This document shows positions 1-7,911 of a stretch of 21,587 bases of DNA, one piece after another. The notes beneath the pieces are model-generated. The model searched no databases. It was not told where the DNA came from and was given only the letters and a program-made list of their open reading frames with translations. A program made the translations under genes and the position numbers. The stretch lies in assembly GCA_004552385.1 (NCBI GenBank), contig SFOL01000026.1, positions 1 to 21,587 on the forward strand, in the 5' to 3' direction. The first letter of the stretch is position 1. Each line of letters opens with the position of its first letter. Source of the DNA: Bacteroidales bacterium. GTDB taxonomy: Bacteria > Bacteroidota > Bacteroidia > Bacteroidales > Marinilabiliaceae.

Positions 1-1236
1 CTCCGTTTCAGGATGTTTCTTCTTGCTCGGATCTTTTGGGTCGTAGCCCTTGCCGTCGGGCTGAATAGGCCTATTTTCTGCCCACCCTTGATATGTCCAG
101 CCTTTCATTGCTTCGGGCGTGAAGTCGGATAGCCATTCCAAGAAGTCGATGTTTCTCGGATTACAATGCTCCATTACGTCATTGAGCGAACGGCGCAACA
201 CTTTCAAAGAACCAGTCACATATTTCTCGTCAATGACATCTACACCTTTGAAAGGGTCAATGATTTTTTTCTGCTCTTTCAGTGCCTTTTCGGCAGTTTT
301 GTAGGCTTTCTTTTCCCTTGCCTCTTTCTCTTTCTGCATGCACTTTATCCGTTGCTCGCAGTGTAGGCACGAGCCATCGCTACTAAGCGGGCGGTTCTTA
401 CTGCTTAGCTTCGCGCGGAGTCTGCTCAGCCCCCTCGCAAACATACACATCCGGCAGTCGCTCGGGAAATATGCGTGGTCGTCGCTGAACACCTCCTCTC
501 TCCCCGGCTTCGTCCTCAGCCCTGCCTGTGGCTCATGCTGCTTACCACTGACCCGCGGCGTGGCTGTCGGCGCTTTGTCCGTCTGGCGGAGTGAGCATTT
601 GCAGTTCCATCGGTCGCCAGGGCGGTGTTCCGTCCAGAACTCGTCACCGATGGGCAAGACCGTCCCCCAGAACACCTTGTGGTCGGCACCCGGCTGTGCG
701 CTCGTGCTTGGCACCCATTCGAGGTTAGGGTATATGTCCGCGTCCTCGCGGAATCGCACCCAGTCCGCCTCGTCGTGCGCACGCCGTATGGCTGTGCTGT
801 ACTCCGTCTGAAGCCACGCGCGGTTGTGGTGGTTGAGGTAGGGTTGCACACGTTCCGCCCACTCGCCAAACGAGCGTCGGTTGCCATGCTCGTCGGTCAG
901 ATGAGCGGCAATGTCTTCGGCTTGGCGGTGGACACGAAAGACCGAGAATACGTCCGTAGAGGTCTTCAAACGCTGTTTGAACGCCGTTCGATGGGGTGTC
1001 GAACGTGGCACGCCCTTCTCTATCGCCTTCCCGAAGATAGCCTGCGTCTCGCGCAGGACTTGGCTGTCGAGCATAGCGTCCAATCCCCACTCCTCGCGGT
1101 ATATCTCCGCCAACATCTCCGCCAGAGCCTCGTCCGTCAGACGGATGCCGCCGTCGAGGTCGGGCAGTTCGCCACTCTCGCCATAATAAAGCTCGTCAAT
1201 GTCTTGGGGGGCTACTTCCTTTTTGCCCCCTCTGCG
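1..1236 (-). CDS. MuF/gp30-like head morphogenesis protein (partial, runs off left edge)
   Basis: This is a minor head protein of the SPP1 gp7 / Mu gpF family, which joins portal to capsid and is often ejected with DNA. The frame is open without a stop from 1302 to the window edge. The central part has the family's TEYSTAIRRAHDEADW-type helix, YPNLEWVPS, and the WNCKC motif near 600. It is followed by a cysteine-rich linker (CRMC at about 445-456, then SCLHC and a further Cys at about 340-371), a Lys/Glu-rich helix, and a C-terminal segment with VLRRSLNDVMEH, YQGWAEN and KHPETE. That segment resembles the PBECR-type nuclease domains that tip MuF proteins (family recollection, not searched). 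No ATG, GTG or TTG occurs in frame before the ATG at 1116, yet the codons upstream look coding. Expression by -1 frameshift from the portal gene is therefore proposed, and the end given here (1236) is the first codon after the slip. The alternatives are an ATT start at 1203, a short form from 1116, or a sequence error. Confidence 0.85.
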
Positions 1237-1242
1237 AAAAAA
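1206..1242 (-). promoter_or_regulatory. Candidate -1 ribosomal frameshift site, portal to MuF
   Basis: Reading the - strand, codons CGT TTT TTC of the portal gene contain the heptamer T TTT TTC (1242 to 1236) in the X XXY YYZ phase required for tandem -1 slippage. A 5-nt spacer (GCAGA, 1235-1231) is followed by a six-pair G-C stem, GGGGGC (1230-1225) with GCCCCC (1212-1207), around a 12-nt A-rich loop. The stem overlaps the portal stop codon at 1214-1212. The -1 frame entered is exactly the MuF frame. All of this is visible in the sequence; actual frameshifting is inferred. Confidence 0.65.
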
Positions 1243-2474
1243 CGCTCCCAGAGACTCAATTGGCGGCGGTCGGAGAGGACTCCGTTGCCAGTCTTGCTTG
1301 CCTCATCTGTGCTTTCTTCTGCCTGCTTTCTGTCGCCGTCGGCAATATGTTTCGCCTTCTTGACCCCGAACTTCTCGTACAGGTAGTCCTCGTCGATGGC
1401 GAGCCCCATGGCATTGAGGCCTTGCACGATGCGCAGCTGCTTCTCCATGTCGTCGTCCTCGGTCTCCTCGTACTGGAATTTGCCCGAGCGTGTGTCGAAG
1501 CCGAGCGCCGCAAAGATGTCTGTCAGCTGGTAATTCAAGACGTTGAGTACGTATTTACGGTCTTCGCGCAGAATCATGTCCTCCGACTTCTTCTGCACCG
1601 TGCCGAGCGCTTGCGTGCCCGTGTCGCCCGCCTGGGTGGTGAGCGTGTTGCCGAGGAAGAGCTTCGATAGTTCGGCATTGCAGAAGTCGGCAAGGCCTTT
1701 ATACACATCAAGGCTGCCCGTCTTGCCGCCACTCTCGACGAGGTTCAGGCTCGTCCCCTCGGGGTGGATGTAGACCTGGGCGGCGCCTTGGTTCTGTGCA
1801 TCTTGCAGCAGCCGCTGGCGGCTCTCCTCGTCGGTGGCGTCGTAGGTATACTCGCGGATGGGCATCCCGAATATCTCGGCGAACTCCGCCCAGTCGCCTA
1901 TGTCGTTGTTTTTGTATATGACGTAGCGGGCGGCCTTGGCGAGCATACCGAGGTCGTAGGGGTCGCCAACGAAGAGCAGGTTGTAGAACTCGTCAAACGG
2001 TGTCCCCTTTTGGTCGTACTGCTCGCTCAGTATCTGACGGCGTATGGGGTCCACGTGCTTGCGACGCACCATCTGGCACGTCGGCCAGCCGTCTCTGTCC
2101 GTGTCGAACTGGAAGAGCGAGAAGCCCCAGAACTTCGCGTCCAGGACATCCTTCACGAACTTGTCGAACCACGGGGCGCGGATCATCTCGCAGATGCGCT
2201 CGTCGGTCGTCCCGTCGGGGCGCAGGAATGTCACGGGCACGCTCGTGACGTTGCTCTTGCGCTTCCCGATCACGCTCGCCAGGTGAGCATCGAGCATCAT
2301 GTCGGAGTATATGTCCAGCAGACGGACCCTCATCGGGTAGTCCACGTTCTCCGCGCTCGTAATCGCCTGTTTCCACTCCTGTATCCCGACGCCCCATCGG
2401 CGAGGTGGCGTTATCTTCACTATCGGCTGAGGGTGCTGCGTCCGCGACCCCTGAGTTATGACGGTCTTCTTCAT
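1212..2474 (-). CDS. Portal protein, DUF935 / Mu gp29-like
   Basis: This 420-aa portal protein forms the dodecameric ring at the capsid vertex through which DNA is packaged and ejected. Family signatures seen are PPRRWGVGIQEWKQAI near residues 23-38, LLDIYSDMMLDAHLASVIGKR near 52-72, and FWGFSLFQF before the RRKHVDPI segment; the length is normal for DUF935 portals. It follows the gpG-like gene by 28 bp and precedes MuF. Just before its TAG stop lies an in-phase T TTT TTC heptamer with a G-C hairpin behind it. A fraction of ribosomes may therefore skip the last seven residues (AEGAKRK) and continue into the MuF frame, giving a portal-MuF fusion of at least 825 residues. Confidence 0.93.
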   Translation of the reverse strand: MKKTVITQGSRTQHPQPIVKITPPRRWGVGIQEWKQAITSAENVDYPMRVRLLDIYSDMMLDAHLASVIGKRKSNVTSVPVTFLRPDGTTDERICEMIRAPWFDKFVKDVLDAKFWGFSLFQFDTDRDGWPTCQMVRRKHVDPIRRQILSEQYDQKGTPFDEFYNLLFVGDPYDLGMLAKAARYVIYKNNDIGDWAEFAEIFGMPIREYTYDATDEESRQRLLQDAQNQGAAQVYIHPEGTSLNLVESGGKTGSLDVYKGLADFCNAELSKLFLGNTLTTQAGDTGTQALGTVQKKSEDMILREDRKYVLNVLNYQLTDIFAALGFDTRSGKFQYEETEDDDMEKQLRIVQGLNAMGLAIDEDYLYEKFGVKKAKHIADGDRKQAEESTDEASKTGNGVLSDRRQLSLWERFFAEGAKRK

Positions 2475-2502
2475 GGTCTCTCTCTCTTGGTTGTTCGGTT
2501 GA

Positions 2503-3063
2503 TCAGTTGTTCAGTAGTCTTTTGAGGTCCTTTAAAATCACGTTGTAAATGCGCTTCATGAGAGCCTCGCTCCGCCCCATGAACCGTCGCTTCGGAATTC
2601 TTATCCGGCTCTTCTTCGTCAGGGCCATGCCCTTCCAGAACTCCGTCTCGGGGTTGCCCATGCCGTGCTTTTTCTTGGCTTCGGCGTGCATCGCCCAGAA
2701 GAATCTGCGCATCCTTGGTGTCACAGTCGCCTCCGCGCCCTCGTTGTGGTACTTGGCGTGCCCCGAGTCCGAGAAGACAGTCACCGCCCCCGGCTCCGTG
2801 CGCCCGTCTATCGAGTGCATCAGGTCGCCCGTCCGGCTATTCAGAGGCGTGTACTTGCCCGTCGCGCCGTTGAACGGCACGCTCTGCCTGCGCGTTACGT
2901 CCCACTTTTCGAGACTCGTGTCCGTGAACCCTCCGTTGCGAAAGCCCTCGTGGAAGTGTTCGATAGCCTCGGTACGCATCATGCGCGGCCATCGGTCGGC
3001 GTATGCGCGGCGTAGCTCTTGGGCGTGAGCTCGTATCTGTTTAGCGAACTCTTCGGGTGTCAT
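2503..3063 (-). CDS. Phage virion morphogenesis protein, Mu gpG-like
   Basis: This 186-aa protein is of the Mu gpG / phage virion morphogenesis (tail completion) family, which acts in joining or maturing head and tail. Visible signatures are the N-terminal helix with WPRMMRTEAIEHFHEGF (about residues 25-41), the FTDTSLEKW region, SRTGDLMHSID, VFSDSGHAKYHNEGA, and the basic C-terminal IPKRRFMGRSEALM that typifies the family. A longer upstream start at 3186 is possible, but the ATG at 3063 forms a 4-bp ATGA overlap with the stop of the upstream gp36-like gene and the homology begins there, so it is preferred. Confidence 0.88.
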   Translation of the reverse strand: MTPEEFAKQIRAHAQELRRAYADRWPRMMRTEAIEHFHEGFRNGGFTDTSLEKWDVTRRQSVPFNGATGKYTPLNSRTGDLMHSIDGRTEPGAVTVFSDSGHAKYHNEGAEATVTPRMRRFFWAMHAEAKKKHGMGNPETEFWKGMALTKKSRIRIPKRRFMGRSEALMKRIYNVILKDLKRLLNN

Positions 3064-3485
3064 AGGCGAGGGTTGCGTTTGGTGTTGCTCTTCATGAGGT
3101 AGTAGCCGTTTTGCGCTATTGTCTCGCTGTCGAGCCGTGGCGCACCATCTATCACCACTTCGCCTGTCCGTACACCTTTCAGCCACTCGATGGCCCTCTC
3201 GTAACGTTTTTGTCGTATGGCGGACATCTTTTGCGGGTTGTGGATGCAGAAAGCGTGGTAGATGCTGATGTCGATGGCCATCATGAGGACGAGAGGGTGT
3301 CGGTTAGCACCTTCAGCACTGAAAATGGCATCGCAGTCGTAGCGTGTGCGCATATACGAGCGCATCTCCGCTATGGCGCGGTCTTCACATATTTCAATAA
3401 GCGTCAGGTCGCTTCGCAACAGGCTGTCGAGTATCTCGGCGTGTATGCTTGCGTCGTAGTCGCTCGGGTCGATAAAATTGCTCAT
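3060..3485 (-). CDS. Mu gp36-like / DUF1320-type head-tail connector protein
   Basis: This 141-aa protein resembles the phage gp36 (DUF1320) family of small helical head-completion or connector proteins. It begins with FIDPSDYDASIHAEILDSL, has IAEMRSYMRTRYD and HPLVLMMAIDISIYHAFCIHNP, and ends with an RYERAIEWLKGVRTGEV helix and a short tail, all in the family's usual order and length. It overlaps both neighbours by ATGA (start with the terminase stop, stop with the gpG-like start), which implies translational coupling in one packaging/head operon. Confidence 0.82.
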   Translation of the reverse strand: MSNFIDPSDYDASIHAEILDSLLRSDLTLIEICEDRAIAEMRSYMRTRYDCDAIFSAEGANRHPLVLMMAIDISIYHAFCIHNPQKMSAIRQKRYERAIEWLKGVRTGEVVIDGAPRLDSETIAQNGYYLMKSNTKRNPRL

Positions 3486-5041
3486 AGTCTCTGTCGGTTT
3501 TTGTGGCGGTAGTATGATGTGGAAATAGTCATGGCAGGTTCGGCGGTGGCGGCTTTGTCTTTCAGCCAGCGCAGCGCGCCCTCCACGCAGTCGGGCCCGT
3601 CGGCTGGGAACTTCAGCGTGATCGAGAACATGAGGAACTGTTCCTCCAGCCGCTTCATGTGGGGGTTGTTGCGCTCGGCTTCGTTGAGCACAAGGCGACC
3701 TTCGCGGTTGAGCGGTTCGAGGTTGGCTTCGATGCGCGTGGCCTTATCGGTCTTCTTCTTGGTGTCGGGCTGCACGGTGAAGTGTGGCGCGCCCATCGCC
3801 TTGCGTTTCTCGGCCACAAGCGGACGGAACACCTGCTGAAAGAACGGGTCTTGCAGTTTGTTGTTCTCCATAATATTATAGACCGTCACCTTGCCATCGA
3901 CGCTTGCGTCAAGGTCGGCATACCAGTCGATAAATTCGCTGTTGAGGCCACGGTCGAGGCGGCAGTTGAATACGTATAGAACGCCTTTCAAAAGCCCGGC
4001 AAGCACCACCGATTTGGTCGACGACTGTTTGCTCTTGTTCTCCGATGGTGCAGGGTCGCCGTATGCCACGAGGTAGCGGAACTTCGAGAGCGGCGGCATC
4101 TTGCCCCACGTCATCTCCTTGAACACGTCGCCCTCCGAGAGTGGGTTGTTGAAGTACTCCTGCTGTGCGCTGCGAGCCGATATTTGCCTAAGTATGCGGT
4201 CAATGTCCTCCTCGCTGTTCTTCTCCGGCCAAGTGCTGCGGCCCTGCTTGTCGCGAATGTTGACCACGTCCACGTGCGTGGCCATCTTCATGGCGCGCGT
4301 GATGCAGCAGTCCTTAGCTATCACGTTGCCGTTGAAGAGCACGCGGCACGCCTCCGAGACGGAGCGCGTGGGCAGCAGGGCGCTCTCCACCCAGTCCCAC
4401 GTCTGCTGCACGCGGTCGGGGTTGCGGCACGCCTCGTCGGTGTCGAGGTCGTCGATAAGTATGAAGTCGGGGCGCACCTCGCCGTTGCGCGTGCCGCGGG
4501 GGCTCTGACCTGCGCCTATGGCACGGAACGAGCAGCCGCAGCGGGCGGTGAACTCGCCGTCCTCCCACTTGCCCTCGATGGGCTGCGAGCCGTAGTCGAG
4601 CGCGATGCGCATGTCGTTCTCCAGCTGTCGTTTGAACGGGTCGAGCAGTCGGCAAGCGTTGTCGTAGCTGTTGCTGACCACAAGCACGTTGCGCACGCGT
4701 CCGGTGAGTGCCAAGTAGCATATCTCCATCATCGAGCGGGCGCTCTTGGCCAGCTCCCTGCTCCACGCCCTCACCTCGTAGATGTTGGCGTCGTTCAACA
4801 GGCGTTTGGTAGCCTTTCGATGGAACGCTGCGGGCTTGCAGCGGCAATAGCGATGGAAATAGTATGCGAACCACGCCTCGGGGTCCGATTCGAGCTTTGC
4901 ACGGCGCTTTGCACGCGCTTCGGGCGGCTCGTTGACGTCCACGTCGGCATTCGACATGAACGTCTCGTAGAACTCCTCCCATTCGGCGCGCGCCTGGCGC
5001 GGGGTTAGTTTGCGTCTGCGTTCTTTCGGTGTCATAGGCAT
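3482..5041 (-). CDS. Terminase large subunit, Mu gp28-like
   Basis: This 519-aa DNA-packaging motor has an N-terminal ATPase and a C-terminal nuclease. The ATPase part shows an atypical Walker A (SRELAKSARSM, about residues 94-104), Walker B with catalytic acid (DFILIDDLD, about 192-200), and a coupling/arginine region around GAGQSPRGTRNG. The nuclease part starts at YLVAYGDPAPS (Asp at about 329), has VYNIMENN in the middle, and ends with GPDCVEGALRWLKD, where the last acidic metal ligand is expected. The length is normal for this family. It starts at 5041 or, equally likely, at the ATG at 5035, which forms an ATGA overlap with the small subunit stop. It is coupled downstream to the gp36-like gene by another ATGA. 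Confidence 0.93.
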   Translation of the reverse strand: MPMTPKERRRKLTPRQARAEWEEFYETFMSNADVDVNEPPEARAKRRAKLESDPEAWFAYYFHRYCRCKPAAFHRKATKRLLNDANIYEVRAWSRELAKSARSMMEICYLALTGRVRNVLVVSNSYDNACRLLDPFKRQLENDMRIALDYGSQPIEGKWEDGEFTARCGCSFRAIGAGQSPRGTRNGEVRPDFILIDDLDTDEACRNPDRVQQTWDWVESALLPTRSVSEACRVLFNGNVIAKDCCITRAMKMATHVDVVNIRDKQGRSTWPEKNSEEDIDRILRQISARSAQQEYFNNPLSEGDVFKEMTWGKMPPLSKFRYLVAYGDPAPSENKSKQSSTKSVVLAGLLKGVLYVFNCRLDRGLNSEFIDWYADLDASVDGKVTVYNIMENNKLQDPFFQQVFRPLVAEKRKAMGAPHFTVQPDTKKKTDKATRIEANLEPLNREGRLVLNEAERNNPHMKRLEEQFLMFSITLKFPADGPDCVEGALRWLKDKAATAEPAMTISTSYYRHKNRQRL

Positions 5042-5505
5042 GTCTTAATGTAACCGTCGAAGAGGGCGGCTATGACCTTCACCGTGTCGGGCGAGTCGGC
5101 GGCTTTGCGCGCGTAGTTGAGAAACTCCTTGCCCACCTCAATCTTGTCGCCGATGTTGGTCTCCGTTTCGAGGTTGCGTATGGCTGCAGTGAGTTTGGTG
5201 AGCGTGTCGGCATCTTTATTATTGATGTACCGTTCACCTTCGGGTCGCATATCGACACTGTCGTTGAGTTCGCGCAGATGGTTGTAGAGCCTGCTGAGCT
5301 GTGTGGATTTGGTGGTGACGACCGACGTGCGCAGTTCCTCCCACTTGCCCTCGGCAGCCCAACGGCAAATGGTATTCTTGCTCACGCCTACGCGTTCCGC
5401 AAGTTCCTTTTGCAGTATGCCGGGCTCTGAGAGGTAGAGATGCTTTGCGAAGTCCCGCTTCTGCTTGTTGGTCAGCCCTTCGCCGATATTCGTAATTTCA
5501 TCCAT
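5032..5505 (-). CDS. Terminase small subunit with N-terminal HTH
   Basis: This 157-aa DNA-recognition subunit of terminase shows a clear helix-turn-helix: LTNKQKRDFAKHLYL followed by QKELAERVGVSKNTICRWA (about residues 10-50). The rest is an alpha-helical oligomerisation region with charged heptads (about 60-130). It lies directly upstream of, and overlaps, the large terminase gene, which confirms the role. Its start faces the + strand gene at 5551 across a 45-bp gap. No promoter matching the Bacteroidota consensus is visible for it on this strand, so it may depend on read-through from the tail genes. Confidence 0.85.
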   Translation of the reverse strand: MDEITNIGEGLTNKQKRDFAKHLYLSEPGILQKELAERVGVSKNTICRWAAEGKWEELRTSVVTTKSTQLSRLYNHLRELNDSVDMRPEGERYINNKDADTLTKLTAAIRNLETETNIGDKIEVGKEFLNYARKAADSPDTVKVIAALFDGYIKTCL

Positions 5506-5511
5506 TTTTGT

Positions 5512-5519
5512 TAGTTTTG
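5512..5519 (+). promoter_or_regulatory. Candidate -7 element (TAGTTTTG) for the 79-aa gene
   Basis: TAGTTTTG is an exact match to the Bacteroidota -7 consensus TAnnTTTG, 31 bp upstream of the ATG at 5551. No clear TTTG is seen at -33, so the call is tentative. Confidence 0.35.
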
Positions 5520-5550
5520 TATAGTTAGTAACCTGTCTAATGATCCTGCC

Positions 5551-5790
5551 ATGAATACCTCCACCGCACGCCGCATACAGATTGTCAAGTCGCTCATGCG
5601 TGACCGTTACGAGCCTGGACGGCAGGACAGGAACAAGACTTTCGTGTTCCGCACGGAGGTGTTTCCACTTCTCGGTATCAGCAAGCGGACGTTCAGCCGT
5701 TACATCAACACAAGCGACGAAGACGTCAGCAAAGCTATGCGCCCCAAAGAGGAGCCACGTCAGGGTTCTCTGTTCCCCGATTTCTTTTAG
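5551..5790 (+). CDS. Small conserved hypothetical protein, HTH-like
   Basis: This 79-aa basic protein is encoded against the leftward operon. It contains YEPGRQDRNKTFVFRTEVFPLLGISKRTFSRYI (quoted in pieces: YEPGRQDRNK, then FPLLGISKRTFSRYI at about residues 38-52). The second piece reads as helix-turn-helix, so DNA binding is inferred, but I do not recognise a named family. Similar short YEPGRQDR proteins occur, as far as I recall, in other Bacteroidota Mu-like prophages. It has a candidate promoter just upstream, and its TAG stop overlaps the converging TAA of the tail terminator-like gene. It may be a phage regulator. Confidence 0.65.
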   Translation: MNTSTARRIQIVKSLMRDRYEPGRQDRNKTFVFRTEVFPLLGISKRTFSRYINTSDEDVSKAMRPKEEPRQGSLFPDFF

Positions 5791-6284
5791 TCGTAGATCG
5801 ACAACGGCAATCCGTCAACTCCACGAGGAGGATAATACGGTTCGGCATCGAGCACTACGCACGTGTAGGTTGTCTCGTAGGCCTTCCAGAGGTGTGGCAG
5901 GTGGTACAGTCGTGTGGAGGTTCGTAAGAGCTTTGTGGTCTCGGTGGGTTTCCAGCCTTGGAGAGCCCAGTGCACACGCTTGGCAAGAGCCATGCGGTCG
6001 GCAATGCGTGCGCGTTGATCTTGGTTGTGGTGAGTGTCGTCGTAGCAGTCGATGGCGAGGGTGATGACTACCGTGACCGTCCCTTGCTGACCGCTCCGTG
6101 CGAGGTTGCTCCAGCCTATGTCCCGAGCATCGATGAAGACGGCCGGCGCGACGACAGGGTAGATGTCCGATTCCTCGTCCTCTTCGAACATTTTCTGGAG
6201 CTGGCCGTAGTTCTCGTCGATGGTCTGGAGTTCGGGCACTTCCGATTTTAGGCGGTCTTGTATGTCGAGGATAAGGTGTTCCAT
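5787..6284 (-). CDS. Putative tail terminator / completion protein
   Basis: This 165-aa protein has the layout of gpU / Mu gp37-type tail terminators: an N-terminal helix (MEHLILDIQDRLKSEVPE) followed by alternating strands (PVVAPAVFIDARDIGW, GTVTVVITLAIDCYD), a helix (ARIADRMALAKRVHWALQGW), and closing strands (TTYTCVVLDAEP). These cap the tail tube and join it to the head. The assignment rests on predicted fold and position between tail and packaging genes, not on diagnostic residues. It follows the fibre gene by 3 bp, in the same operon. Confidence 0.55.
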   Translation of the reverse strand: MEHLILDIQDRLKSEVPELQTIDENYGQLQKMFEEDEESDIYPVVAPAVFIDARDIGWSNLARSGQQGTVTVVITLAIDCYDDTHHNQDQRARIADRMALAKRVHWALQGWKPTETTKLLRTSTRLYHLPHLWKAYETTYTCVVLDAEPYYPPRGVDGLPLSIYD

Positions 6285-6287
6285 GGC

Positions 6288-7397
6288 TTAGATGACTTTT
6301 ACAAGATAATTTAGGGCGTAGTAAGGTGGCATGTTGTTGTGGGCATCTCCATTACCCGAATAGTTGCCTGTGCCAGAGCCGCCTGTGTAATTGGTGTTGT
6401 ATGTTGAATCGTTGTTCTGAACAGTCCCTACGCAACTCGAACCGCTGCCCTTTTTCTCTGTTTTATCTAAGTTTATTGAGTGGTTGTGCCGTGGCATCTC
6501 TCTCAATGTAAGCGCATGTTTCTCTTCGCCGCCTGTCTTGCCAAGCGTATATGTAGCGCTTGCTCCCAAAGCAAATCGTCCCGACAAATTGGGGCATTTT
6601 ACGCCTATTTTGCTGGCAATCCATGGAAAGTCCAGAAACGCTTGGCTACTTACCAAGCGTGCCGTATTTGGTAATCCTATTCTTTCAAAATAGCCGTTCC
6701 ATGCTTGACACACCGTTTGGGTGCTTCTCCATTCGCCACATGGTATGTAACCAAAATATTCGCCCATGCCACTCACCACGGCATCGGTTGACGTTGCGCT
6801 TAATGGCAGAGTTTGCGCTGTCATCACTATCGTCCCTTTCGGTACAAGCTGCCGTTGCAATGCTGTGAGGTTTGCGCCTGTGCTTGTGTCAAGAGCGGCG
6901 AGCGCGTTTTCAAGTTTCACAATGCGGTTGAGTGCAAGATCGAGAAATGTCTTGCGTGATGCAATTTCCCAAAGAGTACTAAACGAGCGTCGACCATTGT
7001 CGGGGTCGAAGTCGTAGATGGTGAGGTTGTTGCTGTCGGGCGTTAGCCCAAGCGTGGCGTAGCGCGAGGTGCGGAACGTCTTGGTTTTTCCGTCCTGATA
7101 GGCGAGTTGTTCGGCGGTGGCGCTTTCGACGACCACGTAGTCGCCTCGGCCGCCAGCCTTGAAGGGCAAGAGTTCTCCACGAACGACAATAAAGCCGTCG
7201 GTCGAGCCGTCGAAATAGGCATCATTATTACTATCGTATTTCAGCACGCCGCAGCCCGACACGACGTAGCAGTCTTCGCGGTCGCCGCCGGTGATGGCCA
7301 CAAGGGCCTCGTTGATAGTCTTCCAGCACTGCTGCATCGATGCCAGGCGCTCGGTGCTCATCGGGAAGCCTCCGGTCTCAAAATTCAGTGTATCCAT
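6288..7397 (-). CDS. Tail fibre protein with C-terminal collar domain
   Basis: This 369-aa receptor-binding fibre has an N-terminal half (about residues 1-190) that probably attaches to the baseplate, with an LNRIVKLENALAAL coiled coil near 155-170. The C-terminal part is a phage tail collar / microcystin-dependent-protein-like domain: CPNLSGRFALGAS, GGEEKHALTLREMPRHNHS, a Gly/Asn/Ser-rich loop, then NNMPPYYALNYLVKVI. Such domains often carry the host-range tip. It is located at the end of the baseplate genes, as expected. No separate fibre chaperone gene is seen next to it. Confidence 0.88.
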   Translation of the reverse strand: MDTLNFETGGFPMSTERLASMQQCWKTINEALVAITGGDREDCYVVSGCGVLKYDSNNDAYFDGSTDGFIVVRGELLPFKAGGRGDYVVVESATAEQLAYQDGKTKTFRTSRYATLGLTPDSNNLTIYDFDPDNGRRSFSTLWEIASRKTFLDLALNRIVKLENALAALDTSTGANLTALQRQLVPKGTIVMTAQTLPLSATSTDAVVSGMGEYFGYIPCGEWRSTQTVCQAWNGYFERIGLPNTARLVSSQAFLDFPWIASKIGVKCPNLSGRFALGASATYTLGKTGGEEKHALTLREMPRHNHSINLDKTEKKGSGSSCVGTVQNNDSTYNTNYTGGSGTGNYSGNGDAHNNMPPYYALNYLVKVI

Positions 7398-7410
7398 TTT
7401 TTATCTGTTT

Positions 7411-7911
7411 TTAGAAATACATTATCACATAGCTGACGCCGGCAATCTTCATGTCGTTGATGCTGACGCGCAGGCTTGCTTCGCTGTCTCTGAGTACCGT
7501 CGGGACACTCACGACAAAGTCGCCTCCTATCTGGTCAGCATATTCGGTATCGGGGTACAACCATGTGTTGGCTTCGCCTTCGGCAAGCCACGAGCGCAGA
7601 TGTGGTTGCAGGTTTATCTCGTTTTCGGTGTAGAGCCACCAACGCTCGTGACTGTTGCCCTCGCCCACACGTATGCGCCGATTGGTGCTGTCGAAGCGGT
7701 CGTTGAGCAAGCTTTCCAGACTGATGACTTGCCCTGTGTGGCGCAGGCGGTAGTATGTCCCCCACGGCTCGCCGCAGTGAGTAGTGTGTATCGTGTCGTG
7801 CTTCTGTTGCAACACCGACAACGCCGAGCGCAACAAGGCGCACACCACCGGTCGGCGTAGGATGATAGGCAATAGCGAGATTGCCATGTTGATGACGTCG
7901 AATGGTTTCAT
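7411..7911 (-). CDS. Baseplate/tail protein, gp48-like position
   Basis: This 166-aa protein is preferred from the ATG at 7911, which makes an ATGA overlap with the stop of the J-like gene; a longer form from 8064 would overlap that gene extensively. It starts MKPFDVINMAISLLPIILRRP and contains YRLRHTGQVISLESLLNDRFD, DSTNRRIRVGEG and GGDFVVSVPTVL. Its position after the J-like gene and before the fibre is that of Mu gp48, the baseplate wedge part that connects fibres. Sequence alone does not prove the function. The hydrophobic N-terminus is probably a buried helix rather than a membrane segment. Confidence 0.6.
   Translation of the reverse strand: MKPFDVINMAISLLPIILRRPVVCALLRSALSVLQQKHDTIHTTHCGEPWGTYYRLRHTGQVISLESLLNDRFDSTNRRIRVGEGNSHERWWLYTENEINLQPHLRSWLAEGEANTWLYPDTEYADQIGGDFVVSVPTVLRDSEASLRVSINDMKIAGVSYVIMYF

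Noticed and set aside
1215..1224. A AAA AGG as the slip site near the portal stop
   Set aside because: The A-site codon does not re-pair well after a -1 shift; T TTT TTC a few codons earlier fits fully and has the hairpin at the right distance.
625..1386. 253-aa + strand frame opposite MuF
   Set aside because: The - strand frame has the MuF motifs and the frame opposite shows no family features; it is a shadow.
2475..2510. GTTGTTC-like short repeats in the gpG/portal gap
   Set aside because: Three imperfect 7-mers partly within coding sequence; too short to support a repeat element.
1764..2525. 253-aa + strand frame opposite the portal
   Set aside because: Shadow of the DUF935 portal gene.
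4184..5008. 274-aa + strand frame opposite the large terminase
   Set aside because: It is a mirror of a GC-rich, strongly biased gene; the terminase on the other strand has clear motifs and this frame has only low-complexity Ala/Val/His sequence.
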